Assembly (NCBI GenBank): GCA_018261895.1
Contig: JAGTRT010000004.1
Coordinates: forward strand, 62,001 to 126,000
Length of the DNA stretch: 64,000 nucleotides
Direction of reading: 5' to 3'
Source of the DNA: Pseudomonadota bacterium
GTDB lineage: Bacteria; Pseudomonadota; Gammaproteobacteria; Burkholderiales; Rhodocyclaceae
The first letter of the stretch is position 1. Every line of letters starts with the position of its first letter. The position numbers and the translations under genes are program-made. A model generated the notes under the pieces. It was not told where the DNA came from. It did no database searches and was given only the letters and a program-made list of their open reading frames with translations. Below, piece after piece: positions 40,145-49,019 of this stretch.

Positions 40145-42931
40145 ATGAGCAAGATCGCCGAACAGCTTTCGTTGACTGACATCCCTGAACCGCCGGAATT
40201 CGCCCCCTTGCCGGAGCAGGAAATTTCCAGCGAAGTGCTGATCGAGAAGTACGCCAAGGGTAAGGAAACCAATGTTCACGACGTGCGCAGACGCGTCGCT
40301 TACGCCCTGGCCCAGATCGAGCAGGAGAAGGACCAGGCGCATTGGGAAAGCAAGTTTCTGTGGGCCCAGGAAAACGGTTTCATTCCGGCCGGCCGCATCA
40401 ATTCCGCCGCCGGTACCGACCTGCAGGCCACGCTGATCAACTGCTTCGTGCAACCGGTCGGCGATTCCATCGTTGAAAACGTCGATGGCCGTCCGGGCAT
40501 CTACACGGCCCTGGCACAAGCCGCTGAAACGATGCGTCGCGGTGGCGGTGTCGGTTACGACTTCTCCTCCATCCGTCCGCAAGGCGCCCGCGTCAAGGGT
40601 ACCCAGTCGCGTGCCTCCGGCCCCGTTTCCTACATGCGCGTCTTCGACCGCTCGTGCGAAACCGTCGAATCCGCCGGCGCCCGCCGTGGCGCCCAGATGG
40701 GTGTCCTGCGTTGCGACCATCCGGATATCGAGGTCTTCATCCACGCCAAGGACAAGGGCGACCTGACCAATTTCAACATTTCGATCGGCGTGACCGACAC
40801 CTTCATGGAAGCCGTCGATGCGGACGGTGACGTCGAGCTGTTGCACCGCGCCGAGCCCAATGCCGAAATGCGCTCGGCTGGCGCCTACCAGCGTGAAGAC
40901 GGCCTGTGGGTCTATCGCAAGCTGCGCGCCCGTGACCTGTGGGACCAGGTCATGAAGTCGACCTACGACCACGCCGAGCCGGGCATCCTGTTCCTCGACC
41001 GCATGAACAAGGACAACAACCTCAATTACTGCGAGCAGGCCGAGTTCGATTTCGACGGCTTTGCCGAAGTCGTCCGCATTTCGACCCGCATGCTCGACAA
41101 CGTCCTCGACACCACCCACTGGCCGCTGGAGCGCCAGCAGCAGGAAGCGGCCAACAAGCGTCGCGTCGGCCTCGGCTTCACCGGCCTCGGCGATGCGCTG
41201 GCCATGCTGCGCCTGCGTTACGACAAGATCGAAGCCCGTGCCATGGCCGCCCGCATCAGCGAATTCATGCGCGATACGGCTTATCTGTATTCGGTCGAAC
41301 TGGCCAAGGAACGCGGTGCCTTCCCGCTGTTCAACGCCGAACTCTATCTTTCCGGCGGCAATTTCGCCTCCCGCCTGCCGAGCGACATCAAGGCCGAAAT
41401 CCGCAAGCATGGCCTGCGCAATTCGCACCTCCTGTCGATCGCCCCGACCGGCACCATTTCGCTGGCCTTCGCCGACAACGCGTCGAACGGCATCGAGCCG
41501 CCGTTCTCCTGGACCTACAACCGCAAGAAGCGCATGCAGGACGGCACGATCAAGGAATACTCGGTCGAGGATTACGCCTGGCGCCTGTTCAAGCATCGCG
41601 GCGGCGATGTCTCAGCCCTGCCCGACTATTTCGTGACAGCCCTCGAGATTTCCGCCCAGGCCCACAGCGACATGGTCGCGGCCGTGGCACCGTTCATCGA
41701 CACCTCGATCTCGAAGACGGTCAACGTCCCGGGTGACTACCCGTACGAAGACTTCCAGGATCTCTACATGAGCGCCTGGAAATCCGGCCTCAAGGGTCTG
41801 GCCACCTACCGTCCGAACAGCGTGCTCGGCTCCGTGCTTTCCGTCACCAGCAGCGAGCCGGCCAAGGCCGAAGCCGATGCCAAGGCGCCGCAGGATTTCG
41901 TCTCCGACACCAACCGCCGCCTGTCGATCAAGAACCTGCCGGCACCGGTGCTGGCCAGCCTGCGCTGGCCGGGTCGCCCGAATCTGCCGGAAGGCAACCT
42001 GTGCTGGACCTACATGGTCGACTCGCCGATCGGCAAGTTCGCCCTGTTCGTCGGCCACGTCGAGCCGGAAGGCCGTGCCTGGCCGTTCGAAGTCTGGGCC
42101 AACGGCCCGGCCGAACCGCGTGGCCTCGGCGCCGTCGCCAAGACGCTGTCCATGGACATGCGCGCCAATGACCACGGCTGGCTGGAGATGAAACTCGAAG
42201 CCCTGGCCAAGACGCCGGGCGACTCCTTCGAAATGCAGATGCCGCCGCACGGCGAACGCAAGCGCATGCCGTCGGTCGTTTCCGCCATGGCCCAGGTTAT
42301 CGCCTGGCGTTGCGAGCAACTGGGTGCCTTCAAGCACGAAGGTCCGACCCCGGTGAAGGACGCCCTGTTCAGCACCAAGGAACCGAAGACCGGCACCGAT
42401 GGCACGCTGTCCTGGACTGTCGACGTCAGCAACCCGTCGACCGGTGAAGACTTCGTGCTCGGCCTCAAGGAAATCACCCTGCCGGACGGCGTTACCCGCC
42501 CCTACTCGATGTGGCTCTCGGGCAACTACCCACGTGCCCTGGATGGCCTGTCCAAGCTGTTGTCGCTCGACATGCGCGTCCTTGACCCGGCGTGGATCGG
42601 CATGAAGCTGCGCAAGCTCATCGACTACTCCGAGCCGCTCGGCGACTTCATGGCCTTCGTGCCGGGTTCGCGCAAGCAGCAGACCTATCCGTCCACCGTG
42701 GCCTACATCGCCCAGCTCATCATCCACCGCTACGCCATGCTCGGCATCCTCGACGAGTCGGGTTTCCCGCTGCAGCAGATGGGCATCCTCGAAGCGCCGG
42801 AAGACACCACCAGCAACAAGGTGCTGCCGACCCAGGGCAAGCTGTGCGGCGAGTGCGGCAACCACACGATGATCCGCAAGGACGGCTGCGATTTCTGCAC
42901 GGCCTGCGGCGCAGTGGGCACCTGCGGCTGA
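40145..42931 (+). CDS. nrdJ: Adenosylcobalamin-dependent (class II) ribonucleotide reductase lacking its catalytic loop
   Basis: 928 residues from ATG 40145 (behind GCAGAGGAG); an ATG at 40088 is less likely because it overlaps the NrdR region. The family reduces ribonucleotides with B12. Present: [13 protein letters not shown] (first redox Cys), [32 protein letters not shown], a TSCPD-like region and the C-terminal zinc-ribbon/redox cysteines CGECGNH ... CTACG. Missing: the segment NPCGEQPLPxYGCCCLGSxNL, which should follow NNLNYCE. Here NNLNYCE runs straight into [13 protein letters not shown] at about 41036, an in-frame loss of roughly 38 residues containing the thiyl-radical cysteine and active-site Asn and Glu. 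As written, the enzyme should be inactive. Either a real deletion or a sequence/assembly artefact. Confidence 0.9.
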   Translation: MSKIAEQLSLTDIPEPPEFAPLPEQEISSEVLIEKYAKGKETNVHDVRRRVAYALAQIEQEKDQAHWESKFLWAQENGFIPAGRINSAAGTDLQATLINCFVQPVGDSIVENVDGRPGIYTALAQAAETMRRGGGVGYDFSSIRPQGARVKGTQSRASGPVSYMRVFDRSCETVESAGARRGAQMGVLRCDHPDIEVFIHAKDKGDLTNFNISIGVTDTFMEAVDADGDVELLHRAEPNAEMRSAGAYQREDGLWVYRKLRARDLWDQVMKSTYDHAEPGILFLDRMNKDNNLNYCEQAEFDFDGFAEVVRISTRMLDNVLDTTHWPLERQQQEAANKRRVGLGFTGLGDALAMLRLRYDKIEARAMAARISEFMRDTAYLYSVELAKERGAFPLFNAELYLSGGNFASRLPSDIKAEIRKHGLRNSHLLSIAPTGTISLAFADNASNGIEPPFSWTYNRKKRMQDGTIKEYSVEDYAWRLFKHRGGDVSALPDYFVTALEISAQAHSDMVAAVAPFIDTSISKTVNVPGDYPYEDFQDLYMSAWKSGLKGLATYRPNSVLGSVLSVTSSEPAKAEADAKAPQDFVSDTNRRLSIKNLPAPVLASLRWPGRPNLPEGNLCWTYMVDSPIGKFALFVGHVEPEGRAWPFEVWANGPAEPRGLGAVAKTLSMDMRANDHGWLEMKLEALAKTPGDSFEMQMPPHGERKRMPSVVSAMAQVIAWRCEQLGAFKHEGPTPVKDALFSTKEPKTGTDGTLSWTVDVSNPSTGEDFVLGLKEITLPDGVTRPYSMWLSGNYPRALDGLSKLLSLDMRVLDPAWIGMKLRKLIDYSEPLGDFMAFVPGSRKQQTYPSTVAYIAQLIIHRYAMLGILDESGFPLQQMGILEAPEDTTSNKVLPTQGKLCGECGNHTMIRKDGCDFCTACGAVGTCG

Positions 42932-42953
42932 CGTAGCAGGCAGTTCCAAATGA

Positions 42954-42978
42954 AACGCCCCGGCTCTCCGGGGCGTTT
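42954..42978 (+). terminator. Intrinsic terminator of nrdJ
   Basis: AACGCCCCGG-CTCT-CCGGGGCGTT, a 10-bp stem with 4-base loop, followed by TTG and a mixed pyrimidine stretch. Confidence 0.85.
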
Positions 42979-43011
42979 TGCTTTCATGGGTCCTTTTTCC
43001 GGGAAATGCGT

Positions 43012-43050
43012 ATTTCAAATTTGGCTGTTTTTTCCGGTTGACCGTGAAAT
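43012..43050 (+). repeat. Dispersed CCGGTTGACCGT repeat, copy 11
   Basis: Plus-orientation copy with ATTTCAAATTTGGC arm, T6 and intact core, between the nrdJ terminator and the ECF sigma factor gene. Confidence 0.9.
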
Positions 43051-43126
43051 TGGCCACTCATGGCAAACTTGATCTCGGCCGGACCGCTTATCAGGATAAT
43101 ATCCGGGCGCATTCACCCCGATCCTC

Positions 43127-43720
43127 ATGACCGAACGTTTACCCGATCAAGACCTCAGAACCGATGAAGGCCTGATGCTCGCCTACAAGGACGGCGACGC
43201 AGCGGCTTTCGAGGTGCTTTATGGTCGGTGGCGCCGCCCGCTGTTTCGCTATGTGGCGCACCAATGCGGACAGGACGGGGCAAGCGATGAACTCTTCCAG
43301 GATATTTGGCTCCGCGTGGTCAACGCCCGTCAGCAGTACGAGGTCGCCGCCAAGTTTTCCACCTGGCTCTTTCGCATTGCCCACAACCGTCTGGTCGATC
43401 ATTGGCGCTCAAGCAACAGGATGCCGGTCGTCGACAGCGCACTCCCTGAAGACGAGGACGCTGATTTCACGGCGTCCATCCCTTCCCCGGACGATGATCG
43501 CCCGGATCGCCGCGCCGAACGCAAAGCCCTGGCCGAACAGATCGTTGTCGCTGTTCAGTCGCTCCCGGATGTTCAGCGTGAAACCTTCCTGCTTTCCCAG
43601 GACGGCGAGATGAGCCTGGAGGAGATCGCATCCCTGATGGGTGTCGGGAGAGAAACCGTTAAAAGCCGCTTGCGCTACGCACTAGGCAAGTTGCGTCAGG
43701 AGTTGTCGAAATGGCGATGA
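43127..43720 (+). CDS. ECF-type RNA polymerase sigma factor
   Basis: 197 residues from ATG 43127. Region 2 (about 15-90) has DELFQDIWLRVVNA and STWLFRIAHNRLVDHWR; region 4 (about 135-195) has SLPDVQRETFLL, EEIASLMGVGRETVKSRLRYALGKLRQEL. A short acidic linker joins them. It should recruit RNA polymerase to a small set of promoters. The next gene overlaps by 10 bases and encodes a membrane-anchored protein likely to be its anti-sigma partner. Confidence 0.93.
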   Translation: MTERLPDQDLRTDEGLMLAYKDGDAAAFEVLYGRWRRPLFRYVAHQCGQDGASDELFQDIWLRVVNARQQYEVAAKFSTWLFRIAHNRLVDHWRSSNRMPVVDSALPEDEDADFTASIPSPDDDRPDRRAERKALAEQIVVAVQSLPDVQRETFLLSQDGEMSLEEIASLMGVGRETVKSRLRYALGKLRQELSKWR

Positions 43721-44469
43721 AACCTACAGATCAAGAGATCGGCGAGCTTTATCGGGAGGCCGGCCCATCCGGCCCGAGTGCGGAACTTGACCGAAACATC
43801 CTGATGGCCGCGCGCGCCGCAGTCGAACCCCAAAGTACGCCTGCCCCGTGGTGGCCACGCTGGCGTCTGCCGCTTCAAGCCCTTGCCACCATCTGTCTGG
43901 TCGCCATGCTGACCACCATGGTCGAACGCCACGAACCGCTGGAGCCTGCCATTCCCCCACTGGCCATGAACGACAATAGCGCTGCTGCCGACAAACAGCA
44001 GGTCGCCTCCGCAGCACCGAGCCCGGCGCCCGTCGTTGGCGAATCGAGGGCGCGAATGGCCGATCAGGCGCCGGCGCCGAGGCGATCCGAAGCCAAAATG
44101 GCGGCACCGGTTCCAACGCCAGCCCCGGCTGCAACCGCCCAATTTCCGGCCGGCAGCGAAGCTGTTCTTTCGTCGGCACCTGCAGAACGTTCCGTTGCAA
44201 CCGAATCGGCGGCTGCGGCGCCCATGGCCAGGCGTGAAGCGCTGGCAAGCCCCAGCGCGAAGGCTGCAGCAAGGGTTGCTGCCGATCAGGCCAAGTCGCC
44301 AAAGGACTGGCTGGATTCAATTCAGGCACTGATCAACCAGAATCGACTTGATGAAGCGAGGAAAAGCCTCGAAGCCTTTGCTCAGGCCTATCCGGGCGAG
44401 GCTGTGCCTGATGGGATAAAGACAAAACTCAAGCTTGCTCCTGAGGGAGAGCGCTCAAAACAACCGTAA
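43711..44469 (+). CDS. Candidate anti-sigma factor with one membrane helix
   Basis: 252 residues, starting inside the end of the sigma factor gene. About 45 cytoplasmic residues (AELDRNILMAARAAVEPQ) are followed by one membrane helix (about 50-68, LQALATICLVAMLTTM). A long Ala/Pro-rich periplasmic stretch (70-200) leads to a C-terminal domain with SPKDWLDSIQALINQN and LEAFAQAYPGEAVPDG. The layout and overlap fit an anti-sigma factor, but no zinc-binding HxxxCxxC motif is seen, so it is not of the ZAS type. Function by context. Confidence 0.65.
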   Translation: MAMKPTDQEIGELYREAGPSGPSAELDRNILMAARAAVEPQSTPAPWWPRWRLPLQALATICLVAMLTTMVERHEPLEPAIPPLAMNDNSAAADKQQVASAAPSPAPVVGESRARMADQAPAPRRSEAKMAAPVPTPAPAATAQFPAGSEAVLSSAPAERSVATESAAAAPMARREALASPSAKAAARVAADQAKSPKDWLDSIQALINQNRLDEARKSLEAFAQAYPGEAVPDGIKTKLKLAPEGERSKQP

Positions 44470-44545
44470 TCGGAAAATTTTTTAACCCCGTTTCCGAATG
44501 CTGATCGTTTAAGAGAGTACCTGCCAACTCAAAGGGACTCTCAAA

Positions 44546-45304
44546 ATGAAACCTGTCTTCCGCTTCATGACCTCGGCCATCATCGCCGCAGGAATTGCTT
44601 CCGTCTCCCACGCCACCAGCGTTACCGACATCCAGATCGTCAACCGGACGACCGGCGAACATCTGCCGACCTACCGGCATGAAGGCCAGCTCTGGATCGC
44701 CGGAAAGCCGGGTGATCGCTACGCCATCAACGTCATCAACAAGACCGGGGGGCGCATGCTGACCGTTGTTTCAGTTGATGGCATCAACGTCGTCAGCGGC
44801 GAAACCGCTGCGCAAAACCAGCGAGGGTATGTGCTGTCGCCAAGGGGCTCTGTCGAAATCGCCGGGTGGCGCAAGAGCGAGCGTGACGTGGCTGCCTTCT
44901 ATTTCACGGCGGTCGAAGACTCCTACGCAGGCAGGACTGGCCGGCCGGACAATGTTGGCGTGATCGGCGTGGCTGCCTTCCGCGAATATCAGGAACCCGT
45001 TCCCGCCCCGGTTCAAGAAATGTCTGCCGCCCCAGCATCGGCCCCGATGCGCAGTCGCAATGAGGCAGCTGACAAGGCTGCCTCGCCCATGGCCGAACGC
45101 AAGCTGGGCACTGGGCATGGTGAGCGGGTCTATTCGCCAACGCAGCAGGTTGATTTCAAACGGGCGAACAACGCGCCGGACGAGATCATCACGGTTCGTT
45201 ACGACTCCTATGCCAGACTCGTTGCGCGCGGAATCATTCCCTCTCACCGGCACTACAAGTCACCCAATGCCTTCCCCGGCAACTACGTGCCAGACCCGTC
45301 CTGA
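44546..45304 (+). CDS. Secreted protein of unknown function linked to the ECF system
   Basis: 252 residues, preceded by AAAGGGA 6-12 bases from the start. A signal peptide (MKPVFRFMTSAIIAAGIASVSHA) is followed by an immunoglobulin-like strand-rich domain (about 25-145, RYAINVINKTGGRMLTVVSVDG and IAGWRKSERDVAAFYF), a low-complexity Pro/Ala/Glu linker and a C-terminal stretch with VRYDSYARLVARGIIP. I recognise no named family. Its own upstream region (GGAAAATTTTTTAACCCC at 44472-44489) could hold a sigma-dependent promoter, making it a likely target of the ECF factor (inference). Confidence 0.7.
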   Translation: MKPVFRFMTSAIIAAGIASVSHATSVTDIQIVNRTTGEHLPTYRHEGQLWIAGKPGDRYAINVINKTGGRMLTVVSVDGINVVSGETAAQNQRGYVLSPRGSVEIAGWRKSERDVAAFYFTAVEDSYAGRTGRPDNVGVIGVAAFREYQEPVPAPVQEMSAAPASAPMRSRNEAADKAASPMAERKLGTGHGERVYSPTQQVDFKRANNAPDEIITVRYDSYARLVARGIIPSHRHYKSPNAFPGNYVPDPS

Positions 45305-45339
45305 TTGCAACCAGAGGGCCTCGGATTTACATACCGAGG

Positions 45340-45374
45340 TTTTCAATTTTGGCCATTTTTTCCGGTTGACCGTA
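45340..45374 (+). repeat. Dispersed CCGGTTGACCGT repeat, copy 12
   Basis: Plus-orientation copy with TTTTCAATTTTGGCC arm, T6 and intact core, continuing into AACATTCG as copy 9 does. It lies between the convergent secreted-protein and Nudix genes and is the last copy found. Confidence 0.9.
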
Positions 45375-45406
45375 ACATTCGCCCGGAAACGCTCAACAGC
45401 CCGAGC

Positions 45407-45949
45407 TCAGGGCTTGTCGAGCCAAAATAGCGAGGTGATGGTCTTGGCATCGGTGATGCGGCCATCCCAGACCGCCTGCCTGGCTTCGGCCGGCGACAGC
45501 TCGACGACATCGAGGAATTCGTTGTGGTCGAGCTGTTTTTCGCCGGCCAGATGCAGGCCGCGGGCGGCGAAGATTTCGATGCGTTCGTCGGAATAGCCGA
45601 TGCACGGATGCATCACGCCGAGATATTCCCACTCGCTCGCGACATAGCCCGTTTCCTCCTTGAGTTCGCGCTGGGCCGTATCGATGATGGCTTCGCCGTG
45701 ATCGATCTTGCCGGCCGGCAATTCGAGGAAGACGCGACGTAGCGGGTAGCGGAACTGGCGCTCAAAGAGCAGGTTGCCGTTGGGCAGGAAGGCGAGAATC
45801 ACCACCGCACCGGGATGGACGATGTACTCCCGGATCGACTCCTGGCCATTGGGTAGCTGGACGCGATCCTTGCGCACATGGAGCAAGGCGCCCTTGAACA
45901 CCGTTTCGCTCGCGATCTCGGATTCGACCAGATGGCTATCGTGTGACAT
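45407..45949 (-). CDS. nudF: Nudix hydrolase, ADP-ribose pyrophosphatase type
   Basis: 180 residues from ATG 45947-45949 with GGAG upstream. The Nudix box reads GKIDHGEAIIDTAQRELKEETGY (G-5x-E-7x-RE-x2-EE-x-G), at about residues 80-102. N-terminal VFKGALLHVRKDRVQLPNG and the FLELPAGKI approach are typical of ADP-ribose pyrophosphatases, which hydrolyse ADP-ribose to AMP and ribose 5-phosphate. Standing at the end of the nuo operon but separated from it by a hairpin, it may be transcribed on its own. Confidence 0.88.
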   Translation of the reverse strand: MSHDSHLVESEIASETVFKGALLHVRKDRVQLPNGQESIREYIVHPGAVVILAFLPNGNLLFERQFRYPLRRVFLELPAGKIDHGEAIIDTAQRELKEETGYVASEWEYLGVMHPCIGYSDERIEIFAARGLHLAGEKQLDHNEFLDVVELSPAEARQAVWDGRITDAKTITSLFWLDKP

Positions 45950-45968
45950 TTCGGACTCCACAAATGGA

Positions 45969-45991
45969 AACGCCCCGACAGGCGGGGCGTT
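45969..45991 (-). terminator. Intrinsic terminator after nuoN
   Basis: AACGCCCCG-ACAGG-CGGGGCGTT forms a 9-bp stem; on the minus strand it is followed by TCCATTTG, a weak T-tract. Confidence 0.7.
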
Positions 45992-46015
45992 TGATTGGAT
46001 GACTTCAGCGTTTCA

Positions 46016-47494
46016 TCATAGCGAACGCAGCAGCGCGTAGGCGCAGAGCGACATGATGACTTGCGGGAAGATGCCAAGGAAGGCAACGGCCAGGCCGTTG
46101 GCAGAAATCAGGATACGCATGTCCATCGGGGCAGTCAGCGGGCTCTCGTCAGCCGGGGCATCGAAGTACATGACCTTGACGACACGCAGGTAGTAGAAGG
46201 CGCCGATCAGCGAGAACAGCACGGCAACGATGGCCAGCCACATGTAACCTGCAGCAACAACGGCCTGCAGCACGGAGAACTTGGCGAAGAAGCCGATGAA
46301 GAACGGCACACCTGCCATCGAGAACATCAGCATGAGCATGATGCCGGCAAACCACGGGCTGCGCTTGTTGAGACCCTTGAAGTCGTCGATTTCCTCGGCT
46401 TCGAACCCGGCACGCGACATGAGCAGGATCATGCCGAAGGTACCGGCACTCATCAGCACGTAGGCGATAACGTAGAACATGGCCGAACTGTAAGCGTTGA
46501 GGGCGTAGCGGGCATCGCCGCTAACCACGCCGGTGACGATACCGAGCAGCATGAAGCCCATGTGCGAAATGGCGGAATAGGCCAGCATGCGCTTCAGGTT
46601 GGTCTGGGCAATGGCCGCCAGGTTACCGATGGCCATGGACAGCACGGAGAGGATGACCAGCATGGCCTGCCAATCCTGAGCCATGGTGATCAGGCCATTG
46701 ACCAGCAGACGCATGACGATGGCGAAGGCGGCCAGCTTCGGTGCGGAACCGATGAGCAGCGTGACGGAGGTCGGCGCACCGTGATAGACGTCGGGAATCC
46801 ACATGTGGAACGGAACGACACCCAGCTTGAAAGCCAGACCGGAAACCAGGAAGACCAGACCGAAGACGAGCACGGTCTTGTTGACGCCGCCACCATACAG
46901 ACGCTCGGCGATGCCGGTGATTTCCAGCGTGCCGGTCGCACCGTAGATCATGGACATGCCGTACAACAACAGGCCGGATGCCAGCGCGCCGAGGACGAAA
47001 TACTTCATGGCCGCTTCGGTCGACTGAATCGAGTCGCGATTCATGGCAACCATGGCGTACAGCGACAGCGACAGCAATTCGAGACCGATGTAGATGGTCA
47101 GGAAGTGATTGGCGGAGATCATGACCATCATGCCCAGCGTAGCGAACAATGCGAGGACGTAGTACTCACCCTTGTTCATGGGCTCGCGATCGATGACGTA
47201 ACCGCGCGAATAGAACATGACGATGATCAGGGTCATGTACAGGAACAGCTTCAGCAGGTCGGACATGAGGTCATCGACGAACATGTTGCTGAACGTGTAG
47301 GTGATTTCACCGGTACTGGTCGCGAACTGAATCACGGCACAACCGACCAGGGTCAATTGGGTCAATACGAAGGTGACGGTGCGCCGGCTATCCTTGACCA
47401 GCAAATCGATCATCAGGATGGCGAGCGCCATCACCGTCAGAAAGATTTCCGGCGCAGCGGGCAGAAGATTGGGGACAACGAAATTGTCGAACAT
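46016..47494 (-). CDS. nuoN: NADH-quinone oxidoreductase subunit N
   Basis: 492 residues, about 14 membrane helices of the antiporter-like type. Lys/Glu-containing segments [15 protein letters not shown] and [21 protein letters not shown] are the proton channel marks of complex I membrane subunits N/M/L. Last gene of the nuo operon. Confidence 0.95.
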   Translation of the reverse strand: MFDNFVVPNLLPAAPEIFLTVMALAILMIDLLVKDSRRTVTFVLTQLTLVGCAVIQFATSTGEITYTFSNMFVDDLMSDLLKLFLYMTLIIVMFYSRGYVIDREPMNKGEYYVLALFATLGMMVMISANHFLTIYIGLELLSLSLYAMVAMNRDSIQSTEAAMKYFVLGALASGLLLYGMSMIYGATGTLEITGIAERLYGGGVNKTVLVFGLVFLVSGLAFKLGVVPFHMWIPDVYHGAPTSVTLLIGSAPKLAAFAIVMRLLVNGLITMAQDWQAMLVILSVLSMAIGNLAAIAQTNLKRMLAYSAISHMGFMLLGIVTGVVSGDARYALNAYSSAMFYVIAYVLMSAGTFGMILLMSRAGFEAEEIDDFKGLNKRSPWFAGIMLMLMFSMAGVPFFIGFFAKFSVLQAVVAAGYMWLAIVAVLFSLIGAFYYLRVVKVMYFDAPADESPLTAPMDMRILISANGLAVAFLGIFPQVIMSLCAYALLRSL

Positions 47495-47506
47495 GTCGGC
47501 TACCGA

Positions 47507-48988
47507 TTATTGGATCTTGCTGATGGCGACATGACGCAACAGGTCATTGACCGAGGCGTGCATGACTTCCGTGAAAGGCTGCGGATAAAGACCCATCCAC
47601 AGGGTGGCAATTGCCAGAACACCCAGAATGGCGAATTCGCGCTTGTTGATGTCGGTGAGTTCCTCGACATGATGGTTGGCGACATCGCCAAAGATCACGC
47701 GCTTGTACATCCACAGCGTGTAGGCCGCACCGATGACCATGGAGCTGGCGGCGGCGAATGCAACCCAGAAATTGAACTTGACGGCGCCCAGAATGACCAT
47801 GAACTCGCCAACAAAACCAGACGTAGCGGGCAAGCCGGCATTGGCCATCGAGAACAGCATGAACAGCGCAGCAAACTTCGGCATGGTGTTCACCACGCCA
47901 CCGTAGTCAGCAATTTGACGGCTATGCACGCGGTCGTACATGACCCCGATACAGAAGAACATCGCGCCGGAAACAAAGCCGTGGGAGACCATCTGAATCA
48001 GCGCGCCTTCGATACCCATGGCGCTGAACATGAAGAAACCCAGGGTGACGAAACCCATGTGCGCGATGGACGAATAGGCCACCAGCTTTTTCATGTCTTC
48101 CTGCACCAGGGCAACGAAGCCAATATAGACAACGGCGATCAGCGACAGGGCCAGAACGAGTCCGGAGAGCTCGTGCGACGCATCCGGCAGGATGGGCAGG
48201 GAGAACCGCAGGAAACCGTAGGCACCCAGCTTCAGCGCAATAGCCGCCAGGACGATCGAACCCCCGGTGGGCGCCTCAACGTGAGCATCCGGCAACCAGG
48301 TATGCACCGGCCACATCGGAACCTTGACGGCAAACGCAATAAGGAAAGCCAGGAACAACCAGATCTGCGCACCCAAGGCGATCGGCAACTTGTGCCATTC
48401 GAGAATAGAGAAGCTACCGCCCGATTGCACGAAGAGATACATCAGCGCGATCAGGAAAAGCAGGGAGCCGAAAAGGGTGTAGAGGAAGAATTTGAAAGCA
48501 GCGTAAACGCGCTTCGGTCCGCCCCAGACACCGATGATCAGATACAGCGGAATAAGGGAAGCTTCGAAGAAGACGTAGAACAGGATGCCATCGAGCGACG
48601 TGAAAATACCGTTCATCAAGCCCGACATGATCAGGAAAGCAGCGTTGTATTGTGCAACCTTGTTCTGAATGACTTCCCAGCCCGCCGCGACAACGATGAT
48701 CGTGATGAACGCATTCAGGACGACAAACAGCATCGAGATGCCGTCCACACCCAGGTGGTAATTGATGTTGAAGCGAGGAATCCAGGCGCCAAGCTCGACG
48801 AACTGCATGCCACCGTTGGCAACATCAAAACCGGTCCAGAGCGGGATGGTGACCATGAACCCGGCAACTGCCACGAGGAGTGCCAAGCCACGTGACTTGG
48901 AATCATTTCCCAGCCAGCCGGCTACAAGTACTGCCAAGCCCCCGAAAATCGGGATCCAGATGGCAAGGGAGAGCAGGTAATTCGACAT
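47507..48988 (-). CDS. nuoM: NADH-quinone oxidoreductase subunit M
   Basis: 493 residues, about 14 membrane helices. FFEASLIPLYLIIGVWGG with the conserved Glu on helix 5, and FAVKVPMWPVHTWLPDAHVEAPTGGS with the conserved Lys, mark the antiporter-like proton channel. It starts 31 bases after the nuoL stop and precedes nuoN by 12 bases. Confidence 0.95.
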   Translation of the reverse strand: MSNYLLSLAIWIPIFGGLAVLVAGWLGNDSKSRGLALLVAVAGFMVTIPLWTGFDVANGGMQFVELGAWIPRFNINYHLGVDGISMLFVVLNAFITIIVVAAGWEVIQNKVAQYNAAFLIMSGLMNGIFTSLDGILFYVFFEASLIPLYLIIGVWGGPKRVYAAFKFFLYTLFGSLLFLIALMYLFVQSGGSFSILEWHKLPIALGAQIWLFLAFLIAFAVKVPMWPVHTWLPDAHVEAPTGGSIVLAAIALKLGAYGFLRFSLPILPDASHELSGLVLALSLIAVVYIGFVALVQEDMKKLVAYSSIAHMGFVTLGFFMFSAMGIEGALIQMVSHGFVSGAMFFCIGVMYDRVHSRQIADYGGVVNTMPKFAALFMLFSMANAGLPATSGFVGEFMVILGAVKFNFWVAFAAASSMVIGAAYTLWMYKRVIFGDVANHHVEELTDINKREFAILGVLAIATLWMGLYPQPFTEVMHASVNDLLRHVAISKIQ

Positions 48989-49019
48989 GTTTTTCCTTGG
49001 TACTCTGCGAGCTCTTCGG

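Noticed and set aside
46061-48895. Long plus-strand open frame (944 codons) antisense to nuoN and nuoM
   Set aside because: The composition (Gln/His/Asp-rich, no domain) is what the complement of membrane-helix codons gives; the minus strand encodes two intact complex I subunits.
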